Assembly (NCBI GenBank): GCA_038253135.1
Contig: JBBSHJ010000116.1
Span: 1 to 9,180, forward strand
Source of the DNA: JBBSHJ01 sp038253135
Lineage (GTDB): Bacteria; Actinomycetota; Actinomycetes; Mycobacteriales; QHCD01
Direction: 5' to 3'
Length of the DNA stretch: 9,180 bases
This document shows, piece by piece, positions 1 through 5,612 of the stretch; within the stretch, counting starts at the first letter, position 1, and each line of letters starts with the position of its first letter. The notes under the pieces are model-generated. The model had not been told where the DNA came from. It did not search any database and was given only the letters and a program-made list of their open reading frames with translations. Position numbers and translations under genes: made by a program.

Positions 1-97
1 CGAGTTTGACGAGTTTGACGAGGAGCTTGGCGGCAGTGACTTTGTCTGCGGTGACCTTGATGGCGTCGCCGGAGTCAGCTGCGGGTGTATGAGTCAT
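1..97 (-). CDS. Partial hypothetical protein, N-terminus only
   Basis: An open frame on the minus strand begins with ATG at 97-95 and stays open to the left edge, giving about 32 residues that start MTHTPAADSGDAIKVTADKV. The segment is rich in Lys, Ala, Val and Leu, as in a soluble helical domain, and has no signal peptide or membrane segment. A GAGGA-type ribosome binding site lies about 11 bases upstream of the ATG. The last visible residues come from a 9-bp tandem repeat (positions 1-18) that keeps frame and gives repeated Leu-Val-Lys units. I do not recognise the family and the rest of the gene is outside the window. It is head-to-head with, and overlaps by a few bases, the broken toxin gene on the other strand. 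The reading frame and start are plausible but unproven. Confidence 0.45.
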   Translation of the reverse strand, partial: MTHTPAADSGDAIKVTADKVTAAKLLVKLVKL

Positions 98-368
98 CGT
101 CACCGGCGTCCTCGCCGCTACCAACGGTCCCTCCCGCGCCCTCCGCTTGGAAACCCTCACCCGCGCGGCCGCGCTCGACCCCCTCCCCGTCGACAGGTCC
201 GTTGCCGCAGCCTGGGCGACGCTGCGCCTTGCCCTCCGCGACGCAGGAAAGCGCATGCCGCTCAATGACTCGTGGATCGCCGCGACGGCCCTGGTCACGA
301 ACATCCCCGTCGTGTCCCAGGACGCTGACTACGACGACGTACCGGGGCTTGCGGTCCTGCGGGTCTGA
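93..368 (+). pseudogene. VapC-family PIN-domain toxin, N-terminally truncated
   Basis: The frame open from 93 to the TGA at 366-368 encodes about 91 residues matching the C-terminal two thirds of actinobacterial VapC toxins. Recognisable stretches are GVLAAT near the front, then a helix ending in RDAGKRMPLNDSWIAATAL, then PVVSQDADYDDVPGLAVLRV at the end. VapC proteins are about 130 residues long and are Mg-dependent ribonucleases whose active site is built from several acidic residues. The first strand with its Asp (LLDTS-type motif) and the Glu of the E-L-R-A-G helix are missing, because an in-frame TGA (90-92) and unrelated sequence sit where they should be. Only the later acidic residues (the NDSW Asp and those of QDADYDD) remain. 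A TTG at 147 could start a 73-residue product, but it would lack the catalytic core. No VapB antitoxin gene is visible upstream. Homology appears to begin near position 105. Confidence 0.8.
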
Positions 369-439
369 CCGCCGCTGTTGGCGCAACAAACCAGGATGCT
401 CAAGTCAAGATCGGCGCGGCGGCCAACGGGCGCCCGGCC

Positions 440-2581
440 TCAGTTTTCGGATGTGGCGAGCCGACGGCGTACGCCGGCCAGCCGCCGGGGCACCCACCAG
501 GCCGCCTCGCCGGCGACCCGCATGAATGCCGGCAGCAACACGCCGCGGACTAGGAACGCGTCGATCAGGACCGCGAGCCCCGCGCCGAGGCCGAACATCT
601 GCAGGAAGCTGACCGTGCTCAGGACGAAGCCGAAGAAGCTGATCGCGAGCAGCACGGCGGCGGCGGTCAGCAGCCGGCCGGTGTGGGCGAGACCGCGGGC
701 GACGCTCTCCTGGGTGCTGACACCGGCATCGTGCATCTCCTTGACCCGGCTGGTCACGAAGACCTCGTAGTCGATCGAGAGGCCGAAGACGATGCAGAAC
801 ATCAGCACGCTCATCGCCGTGTCCATCGCGTGCGGCGTCACGTCCAGCACCGATGCGCCCCAGCCGTGCTGAAACACGAGCACCAGGATCCCGAGCGTCG
901 CGGCGAGGCTGAGCGCGCTGCTGACCAGGGCGCGCAGCGGCTGCAACAGGCTGCCGGTGAAGGCGAAGAGCACCGCCATCGTCGTCAGCGCGATCAGCGC
1001 GATCGCGATCCATAGCCGGCTCGAGACCGCGTGGGTAGAGTCGATGAGTACGGCGGTTTGGCCGCCCACCAGCACCGACGTCCCCGCCGGCTCGGCGCCG
1101 GCCCGGACCGCGCGGACCAGATCCTGCGCCGCGCTCGACGTCGGCTCCGATCGGCTCGTCACCGTCAGCCGGGCCACCCCGCCGTCCGCGTCGGTGCGGC
1201 CGGTCGTCGCAACGGACGCGACGTCGGGCAGGGTGCGCAGCTTCGCGGCGTACGACGTCAGCTCGGCCCGAGTGGCCCGGCCCTGCACGAGCACGTCGAG
1301 GGTCCCCGACGGCGACGCGGCGAACTCGCCCCGCATGACGTCACCGACCTGCCGCACGGCGACGGTGTTCCGCAGCACCCGGTCATCCGGCGTACCGAAC
1401 GTCACGCCGAAAAGTGGGATCGCGGACACGATGAGCACCGCCAGGACCGGAAGCGCGGTCAGCGCCGGACGCCGCATGACGAAGCGCGCCAGCCGACCCC
1501 AGCGGGACCGCTCCGGGTCGGGCACCAGGGCGCGGCGCCGCGCCCACGGCATCCGGCCCGCGTCGATGCGGTGACCGAGCACCATCAGCAACGCCGGGCA
1601 GACGACGACGGCGGCAATGGCGGCGAGGACGACCACTCCGATACCGGCGTAGGCGAAGGACCGCAGGAAATACAGCGGGAAGATCAGCAGCGCCGCCAGC
1701 GCGATCGCCACCGTGGTCGCGGAAAAGACGATGGTCCGGCCGGCCGTGCGCACGGTGTGCCGGACGGCATCGGGTACGTCGTCCCCGGCCGCCAGCCGCT
1801 CGCGGAAACGGGCCACCGTCAGCAGCGCGTAGTCGATGCCGAGACCGAGGCCGAGCGCGGTGGTCAGGTTGATCGAGTAGATCGAGACGTCGGTGACCCG
1901 CCCCAGCACGGCCAGCTCGGCGAAGGTCGCGAAGACGGCGATGATGCCGATCGCCAGTGGCAGCATCGCGGCGACGAAGCTGCCGAAGACGATGAGCAGC
2001 AGCACCAGCACGATCGGCACGGCGACGGCCTCGGCGAGTCCGAGTGACTTGCCGATCTCGGGCCCGACATCGTTGCTGAAGGCGAGATCGCCGCCGGCCG
2101 AGACGGTGACGTCGCCCCCGTCGCCTGAGGCGGTGTCGCCGGCAAACCGGTCCGTGATGTCGCCGGCCCGCGACTCCTGGTCCGGGTCGTTGACGTGCAG
2201 CACGACCGCGCCGTACCGCCCGTTGCTCGACACCAGCGTGCTTCCCGCCCGGCCGGCGTCGGTGAAGGAGTGCAGGTTGGCGACGTGCCCGTCGTGCGCG
2301 AGCGCCGTGGCGATCCGCTGGCCCTGCCGGACTGCGGCCGCGTCGTGGATCCCGCCGGCCCGCTTGGCGTCCACCAGCAGGACGAGGTTGGTGTCGCCGC
2401 CGAATGCCCGATCGGCCACCGTCGAGGCGCGCGCGGACTCCGAATGCGGATCGTCCTGCCCGCCGGACTGCAGCACGCCGAAGGCGGTGAACCCCGCCAC
2501 GGCGGCGACCACGGTGAGCACGGCCGCAAGGACGAGCACGAGCCGGGCCCGCCGGGTCACGAGGGTGGCGATCGCATTCAT
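440..2581 (-). CDS. MMPL/RND-family membrane transporter
   Basis: This 713-residue protein has the duplicated RND layout: a first membrane helix at about 13-35, an extracytoplasmic domain at about 40-175, five helices at about 182-336, a second half opening with a helix near 374-394, a second outer domain at about 395-520, and five helices at about 522-684. That gives 12 predicted helices. Each half carries the Asp-Tyr signature of MMPL proteins in its fourth helix: GLGLGIDYALL (Asp250-Tyr251) and FGLSIDYEVF (Asp604-Tyr605), which in the family take part in proton-driven export. The length fits the roughly 700-residue actinomycete drug and lipid exporters (ActII-ORF3 type) rather than the longer mycobacterial MmpL proteins, and no MmpS partner is present. 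The start is ATG at 2581 with GGGGAG eight bases upstream. It is divergent from a TetR gene, which probably represses it. The substrate cannot be read from the sequence; efflux of a hydrophobic compound or lipid is an inference. Confidence 0.93.
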   Translation of the reverse strand: MNAIATLVTRRARLVLVLAAVLTVVAAVAGFTAFGVLQSGGQDDPHSESARASTVADRAFGGDTNLVLLVDAKRAGGIHDAAAVRQGQRIATALAHDGHVANLHSFTDAGRAGSTLVSSNGRYGAVVLHVNDPDQESRAGDITDRFAGDTASGDGGDVTVSAGGDLAFSNDVGPEIGKSLGLAEAVAVPIVLVLLLIVFGSFVAAMLPLAIGIIAVFATFAELAVLGRVTDVSIYSINLTTALGLGLGIDYALLTVARFRERLAAGDDVPDAVRHTVRTAGRTIVFSATTVAIALAALLIFPLYFLRSFAYAGIGVVVLAAIAAVVVCPALLMVLGHRIDAGRMPWARRRALVPDPERSRWGRLARFVMRRPALTALPVLAVLIVSAIPLFGVTFGTPDDRVLRNTVAVRQVGDVMRGEFAASPSGTLDVLVQGRATRAELTSYAAKLRTLPDVASVATTGRTDADGGVARLTVTSRSEPTSSAAQDLVRAVRAGAEPAGTSVLVGGQTAVLIDSTHAVSSRLWIAIALIALTTMAVLFAFTGSLLQPLRALVSSALSLAATLGILVLVFQHGWGASVLDVTPHAMDTAMSVLMFCIVFGLSIDYEVFVTSRVKEMHDAGVSTQESVARGLAHTGRLLTAAAVLLAISFFGFVLSTVSFLQMFGLGAGLAVLIDAFLVRGVLLPAFMRVAGEAAWWVPRRLAGVRRRLATSEN

Positions 2582-2589
2582 GACAGGGG

Positions 2590-2595
2590 CTCCCC
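2590..2595 (-). promoter_or_regulatory. Ribosome binding site of the MMPL gene
   Basis: On the minus strand GGGGAG lies eight bases before the ATG at 2581, which supports that start. The same bases form the right arm of a tight GGGG-CT-CCCC inverted repeat (2586-2595); its two-base gap is too short to be a good hairpin. Confidence 0.6.
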
Positions 2596-2610
2596 GATCG
2601 TGGGCTCGAT

Positions 2611-2655
2611 GTTTACGGCATTAACTCTGACGGGTCATGCTAACACTGTCAACAT
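2611..2655. promoter_or_regulatory. Candidate divergent promoter and TetR operator
   Basis: The 94-bp gap between the divergent MMPL and tetR genes contains two related blocks, TAACTCTGAC (2622-2631) and TAACACTGTC (2641-2650). They match at 8 of 10 positions and are spaced 19 bp apart, close to two helical turns. The second block sits inside an imperfect palindrome, GCTAACACTGTCAAC (2639-2653), whose 7-bp arms pair at 5 positions around a central C. Read on the minus strand, 2653-2648 is a perfect TTGACA (-35) pointing toward the MMPL gene; I see no good -10 at 16-18 bp from it. TetR repressors normally bind palindromes in such shared regions, so this is the best operator candidate, but that is inference. 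Confidence 0.4.
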
Positions 2656-2662
2656 GGTCGTC

Positions 2663-2668
2663 GAGGAG
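2663..2668 (+). promoter_or_regulatory. Ribosome binding site deciding the tetR start
   Basis: GAGGAG is the only strong Shine-Dalgarno sequence ahead of tetR. It is 7 bases from an in-frame TTG at 2676 (ideal), 16 bases from the ATG at 2685 (too far), and downstream of the ATG at 2637, which it therefore cannot serve. This favours TTG 2676. Confidence 0.5.
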
Positions 2669-2675
2669 CTATGAT

Positions 2676-3326
2676 TTGCACCTGATGACCACCCAGCCTG
2701 ACGCCAGCCGCCGCCACCGATACCACCACGGCGACTGTCGCAATGCGCTGATCGATGTGGCGACCCAGCAGGCGATCAACGGCGGGGGTCGCGATCACAT
2801 CGTGCTGCGCGAGGCTGCCCGCGAGGTCGGCGTGTCGCCGACGGCGGCGTACCGGCACTTCAGCAGCCACGACGACCTGGTGACCGCGGTCAAGCACCGC
2901 GCCCTCGATCGGCTGGCTGCGACGATGGCGCTCAAGGTACGTCGGGCCGGCGGCGATCCGGTGCGGACACTGCGGGCGCTGGGCCGGGCCTATGTCGAGT
3001 TCGCAGTCGCCGAGCCCGGTCTTTTCCGGGTCGCCTTCAGCCGGACCGACCACGACGTGGCCGTCGACACCGGCGGGCCGTCCGACTCGGAGGCCTACAA
3101 CGCGCTCAGCCGCGCGCTCGACGCGCTGGTGGACGCCGGCCTGATCGATACCGGCCGCCGGCCCGGTCTTGAGCTCCCGGTCTGGTCTGCGGTGCACGGA
3201 CTGGCCGTGCTGCTGATCGACGGGCCGCCGCTAGAGCTCTCTCAACGGCGGCTGAAGCTGGCGATCGAGGGCACGCTCGACATGGTCCTCACCGGTGTCA
3301 CTCGGGATGGACCGAACGAAAGCTAG
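2676..3326 (+). CDS. TetR-family transcriptional regulator (WHG-type C-terminal domain)
   Basis: The product is a 213- to 216-residue regulator; numbering here is from the Met at 2685. Residues 12-70 form the TetR DNA-binding domain: the RYHHGD opening, a first helix RNALIDVATQQ, and the helix-turn-helix VLREAAREVGVSPTAAYRHF followed by the usual DDLVTAV helix. The C-terminal ligand domain has the family features of TetR_C_33/WHG proteins: LGRAYVEFAVAEPGLFRVAF (99-118) and W-x-x-V-H-G-L (167-173). These are local autorepressors that release DNA when a small molecule binds. The gene is divergent from the MMPL transporter, so it most likely represses that gene and itself. The TTG at 2676 is preferred because GAGGAG lies 7 bases before it; the in-frame ATGs at 2685 and 2637 are alternatives with poor spacing. 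The ligand is unknown. Confidence 0.9.
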   Translation: MHLMTTQPDASRRHRYHHGDCRNALIDVATQQAINGGGRDHIVLREAAREVGVSPTAAYRHFSSHDDLVTAVKHRALDRLAATMALKVRRAGGDPVRTLRALGRAYVEFAVAEPGLFRVAFSRTDHDVAVDTGGPSDSEAYNALSRALDALVDAGLIDTGRRPGLELPVWSAVHGLAVLLIDGPPLELSQRRLKLAIEGTLDMVLTGVTRDGPNES

Positions 3327-3340
3327 CCGGCTAGTGGCTA
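3323..3340 (+). other. Palindrome over the tetR stop codon
   Basis: CTAGCCGGCTAG (3323-3334) is a perfect 12-bp palindrome that includes the TAG stop of tetR. A competing pairing, TAGCC (3324-3328) with GGCTA (3336-3340), leaves a 7-base loop. No T-run follows, so a termination role is only possible. Confidence 0.25.
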
Positions 3341-3506
3341 TCGCCGGTTGGCATCGCTCGGCATTTCTTCGTACGCCGTCCGTTTCGGTGTAGCTGCAGC
3401 CGGCTCGGGTGGCGTTATCGTTCCCGTTTCGGCACTGCCCGGTTCGGCTCCGTCCTGGGGTGGTGGCAGTGTGCTCGGCAGGCAGATGATGGCGGCAGGT
3501 GCGGTT

Positions 3507-3518
3507 CCATCATGATGG
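3507..3518. promoter_or_regulatory. Perfect 12-bp palindrome upstream of the glycosyltransferase-like gene
   Basis: CCATCATGATGG is a perfect palindrome 61 bp before the chosen GTG start of the downstream gene, in the 253-bp gap after tetR. It could be an operator half-turn site. No convincing -35/-10 pair was found beside it, so function is unassigned. Confidence 0.3.
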
Positions 3519-3567
3519 CTATCGAGGCAGCCTCTACGGGTGCGCGGACACGGGATGGACAGGATTG

Positions 3568-3573
3568 AAGGGG
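3568..3573 (+). promoter_or_regulatory. Ribosome binding site fixing the GTG start at 3580
   Basis: AAGGGG is six bases before GTG 3580. The competing upstream GTG at 3499 has no comparable site at proper spacing. Confidence 0.5.
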
Positions 3574-3579
3574 CTGCTT

Positions 3580-5274
3580 GTGGCTTTCCGGAATGCGATC
3601 TCCGGGGTTGCGCGTCCGGCGCCGGCAAGGTGGCGCAGCGGGCTTGGTGTTGCGTTGGTCGCGGCGGTGGTGGTGGCGCCGTCGGTGCTGATCGGTGCGA
3701 TCACGGGCTCGTTCGGGATCCCGCATGACGATGACTGGTCCTTCCTGCGATCAACCCTGTGGCTGCATCACACCGGCGAGTTGCGGCTGGCCGGTTGGGC
3801 GCAGATGACTGTGGTCGGCCTGTTCTGGTTCGGCCAGCCGGTGCTGGCCCTTGACGACACACTTACGGCATTGCAGGGGCTGACGGTGGCGCTGACGGTC
3901 GTGCTGCTCGTCGCGTGTTCGGTGCTCGGCGCCCGGCTCCGCAACTGGCGTGCCGGAGTGGTTGCGGTGTGCCTCGTCGGCGGAATACCGCTCATCGCCC
4001 CGCTGACCGTCACCTACATGACCGACATCCCGGCTCTGGCATTGATGATCGCGGCGCTCGCGGTCGGGCTCACCCCAGCCGGTGCGCAACGCCGGCTGCG
4101 GTGGCCATTCGTCATCGTCGGGTTGGGTGTCGCCTTTGCCGCGGTGACGATCCGGGAATCGGCCGCACCGTCAGCGGTCGGCCTGTGCGCGGCGCTGGCC
4201 TGGCAGGGCGCGGTACGTCGCTCCCGGCGAACTCTTGCTGCTGCGGTCGGAGCGGGCGTGGTCTTCGGCTGCGTTGCGCTGGCCTTCTGGGTGTGGCGGC
4301 AGCACCTGCCCGGTGACATCAGCTATCGACGGTCGGGCTCCGCCCCGGTGCTGCTGATTGCGCGCGATGTGGTCCTGCTGGGCCTGCTCGCCCTGCCCGT
4401 ATGCATCGCACCCGTGCACGTCCGGGGGAGCTCGCGGGCTCGCCGGCTGGGTGCGGTGATCGGCGTGACGATCGCGGTGGCCGTGGTAGCCGCCGGCGGG
4501 CTCGGGCACGCATTGCCCGGCAACTATTTGAAAGACATTCCTGTCGGTCCTCGCCTGCGCGGCGACCATGCACAATTCATCCCCACGGCGATGTGGCGTG
4601 CCCTGGCGGTAATCGGGTTGATCGGTTGCGTCGGCCTCGGTGTGCGGCTCGTCGACCTCACCGCGCATGCCCGGAAGCTGCTGCGGGCGCGCGATGCGGG
4701 TGCGGCATCGGTGACGTACGTGGCGCTGGGCGCGACCGTGGCCGGCGCGGCCGTCCTGGTGGTCGGCGCCGCCGTGACGACGGGAAAGAGCTACGACCGC
4801 TACCTGTTGCCGGTAGCCGTGCCCTTGCTTCTCCTGTTGCTGGCCAACACCTGCCGGTGGCGGGCCGCACCGAGGCGCACGCACGTCGTACAGGCGCTCG
4901 GCGCGACCACACTCGCGGCGCTGGCCGCATTTGGCTATCTCGTCGCCCTGACCATCGACAGCTACGCGGGGGCGCGCTGGCGGGCCGGTGAGACCGCAGT
5001 CGCGTTGGGCGCACCGCCGAAAAGTCTCGACGCCGGACCAGAATGGGTCGGATTCCACCAATCCGGGCCGACCTATCCCATCTCATCCGATCCCCGGGCA
5101 ACCGAACCGAAGTGGGATCGCCTCATGCGGATCCACCCCTGCTGGTACATCTCTCTAGGACCCGACCCCGCCGGCGACGCGCATCAGGTACGTCGCATTG
5201 TCTGGTACGACCTCTCCGGTCGGCAGCGCGCATTCGTCATCTATCGCCTGACCACACCGAGCTGCCGTGCTTGA
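3580..5274 (+). CDS. Polytopic membrane protein, GT-C/GT39-like glycosyltransferase
   Basis: This 564-residue protein is mostly hydrophobic, with roughly ten or more membrane helices between residues 21 and 460, then a polar C-terminal tail of about 100 residues (460-564). The first outer loop has GIPHDDDWSF (Asp50-52) after helix one, followed by HHTGELRLAGWAQM. This matches the position and style of the acidic catalytic loop of GT-C enzymes (ArnT/PMT type), which move sugars from polyprenyl-phosphate donors on the outer membrane face. VTYMTDIPALAL (144-155) and SYDRYLLPVAVP (404-415) are also typical of that superfamily. The start is GTG 3580, because AAGGGG lies six bases before it and the first membrane helix follows at once; an upstream in-frame GTG (3499) would add 27 polar residues. 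No cell-wall or glycan genes adjoin it, so acceptor and donor are unknown. Family-level assignment is moderately sure; the enzymatic role is inferred. Confidence 0.7.
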   Translation: MAFRNAISGVARPAPARWRSGLGVALVAAVVVAPSVLIGAITGSFGIPHDDDWSFLRSTLWLHHTGELRLAGWAQMTVVGLFWFGQPVLALDDTLTALQGLTVALTVVLLVACSVLGARLRNWRAGVVAVCLVGGIPLIAPLTVTYMTDIPALALMIAALAVGLTPAGAQRRLRWPFVIVGLGVAFAAVTIRESAAPSAVGLCAALAWQGAVRRSRRTLAAAVGAGVVFGCVALAFWVWRQHLPGDISYRRSGSAPVLLIARDVVLLGLLALPVCIAPVHVRGSSRARRLGAVIGVTIAVAVVAAGGLGHALPGNYLKDIPVGPRLRGDHAQFIPTAMWRALAVIGLIGCVGLGVRLVDLTAHARKLLRARDAGAASVTYVALGATVAGAAVLVVGAAVTTGKSYDRYLLPVAVPLLLLLLANTCRWRAAPRRTHVVQALGATTLAALAAFGYLVALTIDSYAGARWRAGETAVALGAPPKSLDAGPEWVGFHQSGPTYPISSDPRATEPKWDRLMRIHPCWYISLGPDPAGDAHQVRRIVWYDLSGRQRAFVIYRLTTPSCRA

Positions 5275-5612
5275 TCACCAGGCCCCGCCGGCCGTCTGCT
5301 GTGACCGTCCAATTGCGGCTGCCGTGACCAATTGGGGCGTAGTCGATCGACGATGAGGTGATTCGGACGGCGGGTTGAGCATCGTTGCAGGCTAGCTTGA
5401 TCGTGGTGGTCCGCGCTTACCGGAGGCGGATTCCCGGTGCATCCAACTCGCCATTACAACGGGCGGTCAGCTCTTGAGGCTTTATTGGCCCGCGTGGAGT
5501 GGGCCGGCTCTATTGAATCCGAAAGCGACCGTGACGACGACCGTGCCGGAGGCGAGAAGCGATGAGGATGGCTGGCTGCGGGGTCCTGCGGCGTTCCGGC
5601 GACCGACGTACG
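5275..5612. other. Gene-poor gap between the convergent glycosyltransferase-like and 13E12 genes
   Basis: This 338-bp stretch separates the 3' ends of two convergent genes. It contains the CAATTG repeats described separately, a perfect 10-bp palindrome GTCGATCGAC (5342-5351), and one short possible reading frame (5437-5565, +). That frame starts GTG with GGAGG ten bases before it, and encodes 42 residues with a helical SALEALLARVEWAGSIESES stretch and a charged tail. The small frame is unrecognised and may be chance or a decayed gene end. No RNA gene or mobile-element end could be supported. Confidence 0.4.
5301..5336 (+). other. Repeat/stem-loop downstream of the glycosyltransferase-like gene
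   Basis: CCAATTG (5309-5315) and CAATTGG (5329-5335) form a 7-bp inverted repeat around 13 bases, starting 34 bases after the stop codon. The same segment reads as an imperfect direct repeat, GTGACC(gtcc)AATTG then GTGACCAATTG, from 5301 and 5324. A weak rho-independent or attenuating hairpin is possible; there is no T-run after it. Confidence 0.3.

Noticed and set aside
413..434. GGCGC/GCGCC pairing between the convergent ends of the toxin remnant and the MMPL gene, as a bidirectional terminator.
   Set aside because: Only five base pairs around a 12-base loop and no T-run; such pairings are common in this composition.
1031..2047. Long plus-strand open frame opposite the MMPL gene.
   Set aside because: The translation is dominated by Arg, Gln, His, Asp and Gly, as expected from the complement of a membrane-protein gene; no domain seen.
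2671..2685. Four-codon leader frame (ATG ATT TGC ACC TGA) overlapping the tetR ATG at 2685.
   Set aside because: The Shine-Dalgarno is only two bases from this ATG, too close for efficient initiation; TTG 2676 fits better.
3338..3628. Minus-strand open frame of 96 residues, rich in Pro, Ala and Arg, before the glycosyltransferase-like gene.
   Set aside because: No domain, signal peptide or ribosome binding site, and the composition is typical of a random frame in GC-rich DNA; it also overlaps the 5' part of the glycosyltransferase-like gene.
5342..5351. Perfect 10-bp palindrome GTCGATCGAC in the gap after the glycosyltransferase-like gene.
   Set aside because: Short, without neighbours that would need an operator (both flanking genes end here), so treated as incidental.
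5370..5451. tRNA-like fold: GCGGGTT at 5370 pairs with AACTCGC at 5445-5451 like a seven-base acceptor stem, with two inner hairpins.
   Set aside because: There is no T-loop consensus (GTTCRANNC), the putative T stem has a mismatch and a nine-base loop, the anticodon loop lacks T33, and no CCA follows. Chance pairing is more likely.
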